From: RH-AL1 sp050013235
GTDB taxonomy: Bacteria > Pseudomonadota > Alphaproteobacteria > Rhizobiales > Beijerinckiaceae
Assembly: GCA_050013235.1 (NCBI GenBank)
Contig: JBEKFQ010000042.1
Span: forward strand, 1 to 29,845
Direction: 5' to 3'
DNA length: 29,845 nucleotides
Of the stretch, positions 21,954 to 29,749 are shown in pieces. The notes under the pieces are model-generated. The model was given only the letters and a program-made list of their open reading frames with translations, did no database searches and was not told where the DNA came from. Within the stretch, counting starts at the first letter, position 1; each line of letters begins with the position of its first letter. The position numbers and the translations under genes were made by a program.

Positions 21954-23789
21954 CGCCGCGCGGGCTCTGCCACCCGGCGGTACGTTGGAGTTTCCGGCTT
22001 CGACGCGGAACCGGCCGACGATCGCGGCAAGGCTCTGGGTTTCGGATTTGAGGGCGAAGGCGGCGGCGGTGGATTCCTCCACCATGGCGGCATTCTGCTG
22101 CACCACCTCGTCCATCTCGCGCATGGTGATATTCACTTCCGAAAGGCTCGCCGCCTGGTCCCTAAGGGCGCCGGCGTTGTCCCGGACGATCGAATCGATC
22201 TCGGCGATTTGTCCGATGATCTCTTTCAGGGTTTCTCTCATTTTGCCCACGAGATCGACGCCATTCTCGACCTGACCGGTCGATGCCGAAATGAGATGCT
22301 TGATCTCCTTGGCGGCTTCCGCGGAGCGCTGTGCCAGCGCGCGCACTTCCGACGCGACGACCGCGAAGCCCCGGCCCGCATCGCCGGCGCGTGCGGCTTC
22401 GACGCCGGCATTGAGCGCGAGCAGATTGGTTTGAAACGCGATCTCGTCGATGACGCCAATAATATTGGTGATTTTTGCCGAGGATTCTTTGATCTTATCC
22501 ATAGCCTCGACGGTTCTGGCGGCCACGCTTCCGGAGGCGTCCGCGGCGCGGCGCGTCACCGAGACGATCTCCGTCGCCCGGCCGGAACCCGCCGCCATTT
22601 TCCGCAAGGCTTCTGTAATGGCGTTAAGCGCCGAGGCGGTCTCTTCGAGGCCGGCGGCTTGTTTTTCGGTGCGTTTCGACAGTCCGTCCGAAGCCTGGGC
22701 GATTTCGTTGGAGCCAGTGTCGATGGTCGAGGTTGCCTTTAAAATGTGACCGAGGGTCGACTCCAGCGCGGCAGCCGTCGCGTTGAAATCGGCGCGCAGC
22801 TTTTCATAGTCTTGCGGGAATTGGTCTTGAAGGCGTCCGGTCAAGTCGCCTCGAGAGAGCAGGTCGAGGCCTGCCGCCACGGCCAAGACGACAGCTTGTT
22901 GTTGCCGTTGCAGCTCGACTTGGGCGGCTTGGTTCGCCACGCGCTCTTGTTCCGCGGCCTCGCGTTGCCGGGCTTCGGAGGCCTCGGCCGCGACAAGTTT
23001 CAACGCGTTGCTTTTGAATATTTGCACGGCTTGCGCCATCGCGCCGACCTCGTCGCGCGCCGATAGGTCGGGAACGTGAGCGTTCAGGTCGCCCCCTGCG
23101 ATCTTCGTCATGGCCCGGGTCATGGCCGCGACGGGCGGTGCAATACTCCGGCTTATTGCCCAGGCGCAAACCGCGCCAGCGGCGATTCCGCAGATCGCGA
23201 GCACAAGAGACCAAGTCGCCTCGTTGGCGATATCGGCCCCGGCCCGCGCAATGGCTTCGTCACTTGCCGCCTGATCCTGGGCGATGAATGTGTTGATCGA
23301 TTCGTCGAACTTAGCCGACGTGTCCCCTAGTTCGTCCAAAGATTTGATAAACGAAGGCGAGCCACGCGAAACGCCGGCATTTTCGAGATCGATGAGTTTT
23401 TGCTGCTTGTTCTGGACCTGGATCAAAAGCGCGCGATTTGCGGATAATGACGTTTTATACGTCTCCGCTGCGAGCATCTTGTCCAAATGCTCATAGATCG
23501 AGGCCGCTTGCTTCAACGCGGCGTCCCGGTCCTCCAGCATATGATCATCGTGGGTCGTCAGATAAGACCATGTCTGCAATTTCGCTTGGCGAAGCTCGAG
23601 AAGAATATCTTTGAGGTCCGTTATGACGATGGTTTTGCTCTTCATATCGGCGATCGAAGCCATCGTCATGGAGCCGGACCAGATCGACGCGCTGGAGATG
23701 ACGGCGATGACGGCCATCGTCAGGCCGAAGCCCAGCGCCAAGCGTGGCCCAATTTTCAATTTCCGGAGAATCAACGCGATATCTTTCAT
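21951..23789 (-). CDS. Methyl-accepting chemotaxis protein
   Basis: 612 residues. TM1 at about 15-38 (LALGFGLTMAVIAVISSASI), a four-helix-type periplasmic sensor of about 150 residues rich in Gln/Lys/Asp, TM2 at about 190-212 (LVLAICGIAAGAVCAWAIS), then HAMP (PVAAMTRAMTKIAGGDLNAH), a long coiled coil with a Gln-rich patch, and the C-terminal signalling domain. The CheA/CheW-binding hairpin tip is intact (IDEIAFQTNLLALNAGVEAA, then RAGDAGRGFAVVA). The chain ends NVPPGGRARAA and lacks a CheR-tethering pentapeptide. It modulates the chemotaxis kinase in response to an unknown ligand. No other che genes lie nearby. Its stop codon coincides with the end of palindromic element copy 2. The upstream gap 23790-23948 is strikingly AT-rich and should hold its promoter. 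Confidence 0.95.
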   Translation of the reverse strand: MKDIALILRKLKIGPRLALGFGLTMAVIAVISSASIWSGSMTMASIADMKSKTIVITDLKDILLELRQAKLQTWSYLTTHDDHMLEDRDAALKQAASIYEHLDKMLAAETYKTSLSANRALLIQVQNKQQKLIDLENAGVSRGSPSFIKSLDELGDTSAKFDESINTFIAQDQAASDEAIARAGADIANEATWSLVLAICGIAAGAVCAWAISRSIAPPVAAMTRAMTKIAGGDLNAHVPDLSARDEVGAMAQAVQIFKSNALKLVAAEASEARQREAAEQERVANQAAQVELQRQQQAVVLAVAAGLDLLSRGDLTGRLQDQFPQDYEKLRADFNATAAALESTLGHILKATSTIDTGSNEIAQASDGLSKRTEKQAAGLEETASALNAITEALRKMAAGSGRATEIVSVTRRAADASGSVAARTVEAMDKIKESSAKITNIIGVIDEIAFQTNLLALNAGVEAARAGDAGRGFAVVASEVRALAQRSAEAAKEIKHLISASTGQVENGVDLVGKMRETLKEIIGQIAEIDSIVRDNAGALRDQAASLSEVNITMREMDEVVQQNAAMVEESTAAAFALKSETQSLAAIVGRFRVEAGNSNVPPGGRARAA

Positions 23790-23879
23790 TAAGGATATTA
23801 ATCCTACTTATAGCATTGGAATATGACAATTTTCTGAAATACTAGACGAACGGCGTTTTGAAAATAAGGTTTATAAAAA

Positions 23880-23894
23880 TTAACTTATAATTTA
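23880..23894. promoter_or_regulatory. Imperfect CtrA-type box before the chemotaxis gene
   Basis: TTAA-CTTATAA-TTTA, one base off the CtrA consensus TTAA-N7-TTAA, about 90 bp upstream of the chemotaxis receptor start in an AT-rich gap. Such half-matches arise easily in AT-rich DNA, so support is weak. Confidence 0.2.
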
Positions 23895-23948
23895 GTACGG
23901 AACTCTCGCCGTAATTGCCCGGCGGATGCCACCGGATACATAATACAT

Positions 23949-24914
23949 TTAGATCACCAGGTATTGCGTGCTAATAGTCTCGCTGAGGCGGCTGTTGTCC
24001 TCGACGAACGTGGTGATGAATTCGTGCAGCCCGCTTTGGAAGATCTCGCTTGTCGAGGCGGCTTGGAGGCGCTCCATTACCGCGCGGGCGTGGCGTTGGG
24101 AGGCGCCTTGCACACCATAGGCGCGGCCGATGGCATCGAGGAAATAGACGATATTGTCGTAGCAAGCGATGAGCGAGCGCGGCATTTCCATCTTGAGAAT
24201 CAAGAGATCGGCGACGAGCCAGGGCTTGATGCTCTGGCGGTAGACCCAATGGTAGGCCGTATGCGCGGACACCGCGCGCAAAATCGCGGTCCATTGGAAA
24301 TAATCGAGCGAGCCGCCCACCGCTTCGCTTTCGGGGAGCAAGACGTGATATTTCACGTCGAGAAGACGGGCGGTATTGTCCGCGCGTTCGAGATAGACGC
24401 CAAGGCGGGTGAACCAATAGGCGTCGTTGCGCAGCATGGTGCGATAGGCGCAGCCGTCGAAATCGAGCGAGGTTTTCTTCACGAAATCGAGAAAGCGCGT
24501 GAGCTCCTCGCGATCGAACTGCCCGCGGCCGAGATTGATTTGCTCGAACCGTTTGAGTTCGAACCAGGCGCTGTTGATCGCTTCCCACATTTCGCTGGTG
24601 AGGGCGGTCCGCACCGAACGCGCATTGGAGCGGGCATATTCGATGCAATTTCGGATCGAGGCGGGGTTTTCGACCGAAAAAGTCAAGTAATCCACGACAT
24701 GTTCCTCGTCGACTGGCGCGCCGGTCTCGAGGAAGCCTTCGGCCGCGCCCGAGGCCTCGAGCGCGCTCTCCCATTCCGTGCCTTGGCCCGGCTGGGTATA
24801 GTCGATCGGCAGGCTCGTCAGCCTCTGCGTGGCCTGGACGATGCGCGCGAGAAAATCGGCGCGTTCCATATAACGCGACAGCCAGTAGAGGTTGTCGGCG
24901 GTGCGAGCAAGCAT
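23949..24914 (-). CDS. Alpha-E domain protein (DUF403)
   Basis: 321 residues, almost entirely helical. The opening MLARTADNLYWLSRYMERAD is the signature of the alpha-E family, whose genes nearly always follow a circularly permuted ATP-grasp gene; later blocks include RNDAYWFTRLGVYLERADNT, a second copy of the same helical pattern, suggesting internal duplication. Biochemical activity is unproven; Iyer and colleagues proposed that these proteins work with ATP-grasp and transglutaminase partners in making or modifying peptides. The ATG at 24912-24914 follows GAGGA at 5-nt spacing, 21 bp after the ATP-grasp stop, so the two form an operon. The transglutaminase partner is displaced to 17254-18099. 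Confidence 0.88.
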   Translation of the reverse strand: MLARTADNLYWLSRYMERADFLARIVQATQRLTSLPIDYTQPGQGTEWESALEASGAAEGFLETGAPVDEEHVVDYLTFSVENPASIRNCIEYARSNARSVRTALTSEMWEAINSAWFELKRFEQINLGRGQFDREELTRFLDFVKKTSLDFDGCAYRTMLRNDAYWFTRLGVYLERADNTARLLDVKYHVLLPESEAVGGSLDYFQWTAILRAVSAHTAYHWVYRQSIKPWLVADLLILKMEMPRSLIACYDNIVYFLDAIGRAYGVQGASQRHARAVMERLQAASTSEIFQSGLHEFITTFVEDNSRLSETISTQYLVI

Positions 24915-24935
24915 TGGGATCCTCGTCGAAAAGGG

Positions 24936-26405
24936 TCAGGACTGAGTCTGACTTTGCGATTGCAAGCGGGTGCCGTTCGAATTGTTGTCGTCGACGATCC
25001 AGGTGTCTTTCGTCCCGCCGCCCTGGCTGGAATTGACCACGAGCGATCCCTCCTTGAGGGCGACCCGGGTCAAGCCGCCGGGAACGATGCGCACGCCATC
25101 GGCGCCGGAGAGGACGAAGGGCCGGAGATCGACATGGCGGGGGCCGATGCCGGTCTCGAAAAAGGTCGGGCAGGTCGATAGCGAAAGCGTTGGCTGGGCG
25201 ATGAAATTGCCGGGATCTTCGCGGAGCTTGATCGCGAATTCGGCAATTTGCGCCGCGCTCGCATGCGGCCCCACCAGCATGCCGTAGCCGCCGGAGCCGT
25301 TGACTTCCTTGACGACGAGATCGCCGAGATTGTCGAGCACATATTTTAGCGAATCGGGTTCGCGGCACCGCCATGTCGGCACGTTCTTCAAGAGCGGCTT
25401 TTCCCCGAGATAGAATTCGATGATCTCGGGCATGTAGGTGTAAATCGCCTTGTCGTCGGCGATGCCGGTGCCAACTGCATTGGCAATGGTAATATTGCCG
25501 GCCTTGTAGGCGCGCATCAGGCCGGGAACGCCGAGCATGCTGATCGGATTGAACGCCTCGGGATCGATGAAATCGTCGTCGATGCGGCGGTAGAGCACAT
25601 CGACCCGACGCGGCCCCTCGGTCGTGCGCATGAACACCGTATCGTCCTCGACGATCAGATCGCGGCCCTCGACCAGCTCGACGCCGAGCTTGTCGGCCAG
25701 GAACGAATGTTCGTAGTAAGCGCTGTTGAAGGGGCCGGGGGTCAGCAAGGCGATCGCCGGTTCGTGCTTGTCGGTGGGCGTGACCGAGCGGAGCGCCGCG
25801 AGCAAGGCATCGGGATAATTCTCGACGGGCGCAACCCGGTGGCTGGCGAAGAGATCGGGCGCAAGCCGCATCATCACTTCGCGATTTTCGAGCATATAGG
25901 AGACACCCGAAGGGGTCCGCACATTGTCCTCGAGCACGTAAAAGTCGTCTTCGTCGATCCGCACGACGTCAATGCCCGCGATATGGACATAGACGTCGTG
26001 GGGCACCTTTTGCCCGACCATGTGTTTGTTGAAATAGGGATTGGACTCGACAATATCGGCGGGCAAAATGCCGGCCTTCACGATCTCTTGGCCGTGATAA
26101 ATATCGGCGAGGAATTTATTGATCGCGTTGACGCGCTGCACGAGGCCCGCCTCGAGCCGCGCCCATTCGCTGCGCTGGATGATCCGCGGAATGATATCGA
26201 AGGGGATGAGGCGCTCGGAGGCGTCTTTATCGCCATAAACGTTGAAGGTGATCCCGATGCGGCGGAACATCAGTTCGGCATGGCGTTGACGCGAGGCGAG
26301 CATGTCCTTCGGGGCATCGGCAAGCCATTTGGCGATCCGTTCGTAAGCAACCCGAACGGAGCCGTCCACGAATGTCATTTCATCGTAACCGCGCGTTCGT
26401 GCCAA
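24936..26405 (-). CDS. Circularly permuted ATP-grasp protein (DUF404/DUF407)
   Basis: 489 residues. ATP-grasp enzymes join a carboxylate to an amine or thiol via an acyl-phosphate; in this subgroup the order of subdomains is permuted. Visible blocks: GYDEMTFVDGSVRVAY at the start, LDNLGDLVVKEVNGSGGYGMLVG (quoted in part), the GSGGYGM nucleotide loop, HVDLRPFVLSG (metal/phosphate-binding Arg) and GLTRVALKEGSLVVNSSQGG near the end. The product is unknown; the family context suggests a peptide-like conjugate. The start codon is TTG at 26403-26405: it is preceded by GGGAG at about 8-nt spacing, and the residues after it (ARTRGYDEM) match the expected N-terminus better than the internal ATG at residue 10. 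Confidence 0.9.
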   Translation of the reverse strand: MARTRGYDEMTFVDGSVRVAYERIAKWLADAPKDMLASRQRHAELMFRRIGITFNVYGDKDASERLIPFDIIPRIIQRSEWARLEAGLVQRVNAINKFLADIYHGQEIVKAGILPADIVESNPYFNKHMVGQKVPHDVYVHIAGIDVVRIDEDDFYVLEDNVRTPSGVSYMLENREVMMRLAPDLFASHRVAPVENYPDALLAALRSVTPTDKHEPAIALLTPGPFNSAYYEHSFLADKLGVELVEGRDLIVEDDTVFMRTTEGPRRVDVLYRRIDDDFIDPEAFNPISMLGVPGLMRAYKAGNITIANAVGTGIADDKAIYTYMPEIIEFYLGEKPLLKNVPTWRCREPDSLKYVLDNLGDLVVKEVNGSGGYGMLVGPHASAAQIAEFAIKLREDPGNFIAQPTLSLSTCPTFFETGIGPRHVDLRPFVLSGADGVRIVPGGLTRVALKEGSLVVNSSQGGGTKDTWIVDDNNSNGTRLQSQSQTQS

Positions 26406-26711
26406 GCTTGGCGCTCCCTTTTGCCGGTCCGGCCCGTCCGCCGGCTCTGAGCTTCCAGGGAAGCAAGCGGCAGGCCACGCAGTTTCAAACGTCCGCCGAT
26501 TTATACGCGCCCATGGCGATGGATCGATTTAGAAACGGGGTTTTATCCGGTTTCCCAACTGCGGACGGACCACCCGAATCACAAGGCGGAATCGGATCGT
26601 AACCGGCTATGAGCGCGTTCGCATGACAAGTCGCAAGTCATCATAAAATAAGACAACCGGGCGCTTTATCCCTGGGTGGACGCGCGAGCCGGTGAATCCG
26701 CGCGCGCCGTG

Positions 26712-26745
26712 CCGTTAATGCTTCATTAAACTTAACGGTTTTTAA
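26712..26745 (+). promoter_or_regulatory. CtrA-type box upstream of the lytic transglycosylase gene
   Basis: TTAA-TGCTTCA-TTAA at 26715-26729 is an exact match to the alphaproteobacterial CtrA consensus TTAA-N7-TTAA. A second near-match TTAA-N6-TTAA follows at 26732-26745, and CCGTTAA / TTAACGG (26712-26718, 26732-26738) form a symmetric frame. It lies about 90-120 bp before the transglycosylase start, in the 427-bp divergent gap 26406-26832, which contains no other clear feature. Confidence 0.5.
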
Positions 26746-26832
26746 ATCATTGGGCCCTAGTTTGGCTGCGGGCTTAGGGGATGTGGCCCCTCCCTTCTAG
26801 GCCTGACATCGACGGCCAGCATGGAGCCGGAC

Positions 26833-27918
26833 ATGAGCCAGATTTTCTTGTCTTTACCGAATTTCGCGAAAAAAGAGGGCCGCCATCCCAATCCCGCGGC
26901 CTCGGCCGGCCAGATCTTTCGAGCCTTGATCCTGATCGCCGTCGCCATCATGGCGGTGGCCGCCGTGATGCGGCCGCAAGCCAGTCAGGCCTCGGAGAGT
27001 TTTCATAGCTTTATCCAGGGATTGTGGCCTCAGGCGAAAGCCCGGGGGGTGTCGCGCGCCACCTTCGACCGTGCTTTCGTCGACGTCACGCCGGACGATA
27101 GCGTGCTGGCCAAGACCAAGAAACAGGCCGAATTCGTCAGGCCGCTGCCGGCCTATCTCGCCAGCGCCGTGTCCGCCAATCGGATCGAGACCGGGCAGGC
27201 CCGCGCGCGCGACTGGAAGACGGTGTTGGAGCGGGCCGAACGCGAATTTGGGGTCGATCCCTATATTATCCTGGGGGTTTGGGGTCTCGAGACCAATTAC
27301 GGCAAGAACCCTGGCGATCTCTCGACGATCCGTTGCCTCGCGACCCTCGCCTATGCCCATTATCGCGGCGATTATTTCCGCAAGGAATTGCTCGATGCCT
27401 TGGATATTTTGCAGCAGGGGCATATTAGCGCCCAGGCGATGCAAGGGTCTTGGGCCGGCGCCATGGGGCAGACGCAGTTCATGCCCTCGGCCTTCAAGCG
27501 TTACGCCATCGATTTCGAGGGCAGCGGCCATAAGGATATCTGGCACAGCGTGCCGACGGCGCTCGGATCGACCGCTTATTACTTGAAGAGACATGGTTGG
27601 ATCGCCGGGGAGACCTGGGGCTATGAAGTGATCGCGCCAGGTCGCGGCGCGACGGCCAGCGGAAAACCGCGCTCGTTCGCCGATTGGGCGGCGCAAGGCT
27701 ATCGCCGCGCCGATGGCGCGCGGATGCCGGATCGCGGCGAGGCCTCGCTGATCGCGCCGGCCGGTCCCGAGGGGCCGCACTTTCTGGTGACGCGCAATTT
27801 CAAGGTGATCAAGAGTTACAATAATTCCACGGCCTATGCCCTGGGCGTCGCGCTGCTGGGCGAGCGGATCGCCGGTTCGCCCCCGTTGCGCGCCGCTTGG
27901 CCCGTGGCGAGCCGGTGA
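26833..27918 (+). CDS. MltB-family lytic murein transglycosylase
   Basis: 361 residues from ATG 26833. Cleaves the MurNAc-GlcNAc bond of peptidoglycan with formation of 1,6-anhydro ends. A positively charged N-terminus and hydrophobic segment (LILIAVAIMAVAAVM) serve as signal anchor or signal peptide; no lipobox is seen, so unlike E. coli MltB it is not an obvious lipoprotein. The SLT_2 catalytic domain follows, with the acid Glu in LGVWGLETNYG (about residue 153) and the substrate-groove blocks GSWAGAMGQTQFMPSAF and DIWHSVPTALGSTAYYL. I chose ATG 26833 because GGAG lies 6 nt before it; ATG 26821 is an alternative. The C-terminal peptidoglycan-binding domain seen in some relatives is absent. 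It precedes a YafK-type gene on the same strand. Confidence 0.92.
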   Translation: MSQIFLSLPNFAKKEGRHPNPAASAGQIFRALILIAVAIMAVAAVMRPQASQASESFHSFIQGLWPQAKARGVSRATFDRAFVDVTPDDSVLAKTKKQAEFVRPLPAYLASAVSANRIETGQARARDWKTVLERAEREFGVDPYIILGVWGLETNYGKNPGDLSTIRCLATLAYAHYRGDYFRKELLDALDILQQGHISAQAMQGSWAGAMGQTQFMPSAFKRYAIDFEGSGHKDIWHSVPTALGSTAYYLKRHGWIAGETWGYEVIAPGRGATASGKPRSFADWAAQGYRRADGARMPDRGEASLIAPAGPEGPHFLVTRNFKVIKSYNNSTAYALGVALLGERIAGSPPLRAAWPVASR

Positions 27919-27963
27919 GGATCGCGGCTCGCGCCGGAACCATCAAAAAGTTATAGTTCGTTT

Positions 27964-28075
27964 CTAGAGCATCCCCACGAAGTTGCAGACTTTTGTTTTC
28001 GAGGACATGCTCTAACTTCTTAAAATGTGGGCGATTTTGATCGCTTGGATGATTCCGCCGAAGTGGAAAGCACTG
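27964..28075 (-). repeat. Bipartite palindromic element, copy 3 (inverted)
   Basis: Reverse-orientation copy: CTAGAGCAT, then GTTGCAGACTTTT (the reverse complement of the copy 1 core) and GGACATGCTCTAA for P2, followed by P1, where 27 of 34 bases (28041-28074) match the reverse complement of copy 2. P1 is the most decayed part. It fills the gap between the lytic transglycosylase and the YafK-type gene. Confidence 0.75.
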
Positions 28076-28108
28076 TTACGGCAGGCCGGTGAAACGGGTT
28101 CGGGTTCA

Positions 28109-29248
28109 ATGTCTTCGATGCGGACGCGTGTTCAAGCGGCGTTGCTTGCCGTTGCGGCGCTGGCCTTCTGGGCTGGCCCCGCTTGCGCGCAAACCGCGCG
28201 GAGTCTCGCGCCGATCCCGGAGGCCACGCTCGAATTGATGCGCGCCAAGGGCACCGATGCCGCCGCGCCGCTGGTGATCCGCACGTTCAAGAAAGAAGCC
28301 GAGCTCGAGATTTGGAAGCTTAATGCGGCCGGACGCTACGTCTATATCAAGACCTTCCCGATCTGCCGCTGGTCCGGCCAGCTTGGCCCCAAGCGTCACG
28401 CGGGAGACCGGCAGACGCCCGAAGGCTTTTATGCCATCGGGCCGCGCCAGATGAACCCGAACTCGCATTATTATTTGTCCTTCGACACCGGCTTCCCCAA
28501 CGCCTACGACCGCGCGCAAGGGGCCACCGGCGCGGCCGTCATGGTTCATGGCACGTGCTCGTCGATGGGCTGTTTCGCCATGACGGACCGCCAGGCCGGC
28601 GAAATTTTCGCCATTGCCCGCGAAGCCCTCAAGGGCGGGCAAAAGGCCTTTCAATTGCAAGCCTATCCCTTCCATATGACGCCGGAGAACATGGCGCTCT
28701 ACCGCGCCGATCCCAACATCGATTTCTGGAACCAGCTCGAGGAGGGTTCCGACCGCTTCGAGTCCACCGGCGAGATTTTGGACGTGAGCGTCTCCGGGAA
28801 ACGCTATGTTTTCGCGCCCTCCCGCGATCCCGCGCGCGAACAAGCGGCGGCGGCTTTTCACCAGGCGCAACTCGGCCGGATCGCGTATTTGATCGCGCAG
28901 GGCAGCGCCGCGATCCGCACCACCTATTCCGATGGCGGGCAGAACGCTATTTTCGCCGCCATGATGAAAAAAGGGGTCTCGCTCGGCACCGTCAGCCGCC
29001 CCGAGGCCCTGGCCTACGCCGGGATCGACGTGACGCTCCTGCGCGCGCGCAAGCATTCTCGTCCCGGTTTGGTGGCGGCGCTTCCCAAGACCCAGGTGCT
29101 GCGCGTCCACGCCGCGTCCTTGCCGGACACGATCGACCCCGCGGCGATGGCGCCGTCGCTGCTGCATTACAGTCTCTACAAACCTCCAGCCGTGCCGGGC
29201 CTGATCGCCGGCGCCATGCCGATGCGCGTGGCGGATCTGGCGAATTGA
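28109..29248 (+). CDS. YafK-type L,D-transpeptidase-fold protein
   Basis: 379 residues from ATG 28109. A signal peptide (MSSMRTRVQAALLAVAALAF, cut near ACA-QT) sends it to the periplasm. The YkuD-type catalytic domain reads IRTFKKEAELEIWKL, FPICRWSGQLGPK, GDRQTPEGFYAI, NPNSHYYLSFDTGFPNAYDR and MVHGTCSSMGCFAMTD, with His147 and catalytic Cys155. This string closely follows E. coli YafK (LdtF/DpaA), which removes the Braun lipoprotein anchor from peptidoglycan. Hyphomicrobiales generally lack Lpp but tether beta-barrel proteins, so a role in releasing or setting such anchors is a reasonable inference. An upstream in-frame ATG at 28025 lies inside palindromic element copy 3 and is disfavoured. 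The C-terminal ~140 residues are of unknown function. Confidence 0.88.
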   Translation: MSSMRTRVQAALLAVAALAFWAGPACAQTARSLAPIPEATLELMRAKGTDAAAPLVIRTFKKEAELEIWKLNAAGRYVYIKTFPICRWSGQLGPKRHAGDRQTPEGFYAIGPRQMNPNSHYYLSFDTGFPNAYDRAQGATGAAVMVHGTCSSMGCFAMTDRQAGEIFAIAREALKGGQKAFQLQAYPFHMTPENMALYRADPNIDFWNQLEEGSDRFESTGEILDVSVSGKRYVFAPSRDPAREQAAAAFHQAQLGRIAYLIAQGSAAIRTTYSDGGQNAIFAAMMKKGVSLGTVSRPEALAYAGIDVTLLRARKHSRPGLVAALPKTQVLRVHAASLPDTIDPAAMAPSLLHYSLYKPPAVPGLIAGAMPMRVADLAN

Positions 29249-29339
29249 GCGGGAGGGTTTCTGGGGTTTATTTGCATTCGGCCCTCAAGACGATCTATAG
29301 GAGCGCTCCACATCAAAAGCTCTCTGCCCGGACTGCACC

Positions 29340-29582
29340 ATGACCGATACGCCGCCCGACCGCCTCGCCAGCAACCCGGCCAGCCCGTTCTATGACGAGG
29401 CCGTGCTGGAGCGCGGTGTCGGGATCCGTTTCGACGGCGTGGAAAAGACCAATGTCGATGAATATTGCGTCAGCGAAGGCTGGGTGCGCCTGATCGCCGG
29501 CGTGGCCAAGGATCGCAAGGGCAACCTCATGACGATCAAGCTCAAAGGCGTGGTCGAGCCCTTTTTCCGCAAGCCGGAATAG
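29340..29582 (+). CDS. DUF3297 family small protein
   Basis: 80 residues. Matches the pattern of the short, well-conserved DUF3297 family: DRLASNPASPFYDEAVLERG, IRFDGVEKTNVDEYCVSEGW, a strand pair and a basic end. It is soluble and of unknown function. ATG at 29340; I see no strong Shine-Dalgarno sequence. It stands alone 91 bp after the YafK-type gene. Confidence 0.85.
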   Translation: MTDTPPDRLASNPASPFYDEAVLERGVGIRFDGVEKTNVDEYCVSEGWVRLIAGVAKDRKGNLMTIKLKGVVEPFFRKPE

Positions 29583-29749
29583 GCCCGCGCGGCAAGCGCC
29601 CAGGGCTCGCCAGCTTCACATTACAGACCTCGATTTTGGGGAAGACCCGGCCTGCGCCCGCGTGGGCAGGCCGCGGGAGAATTGTGGTTTCATCCCAAAT
29701 TCCAATAACATACGGGAATAGTCAGTAAGAGGGGCAAAACCCCGGGCGA

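Noticed and set aside
29645..29680. GC-rich hairpin CGGCCT...AGGCCG after the DUF3297 gene
   Set aside because: Bulged stem and no T run; cannot be distinguished from background GC-rich symmetry.
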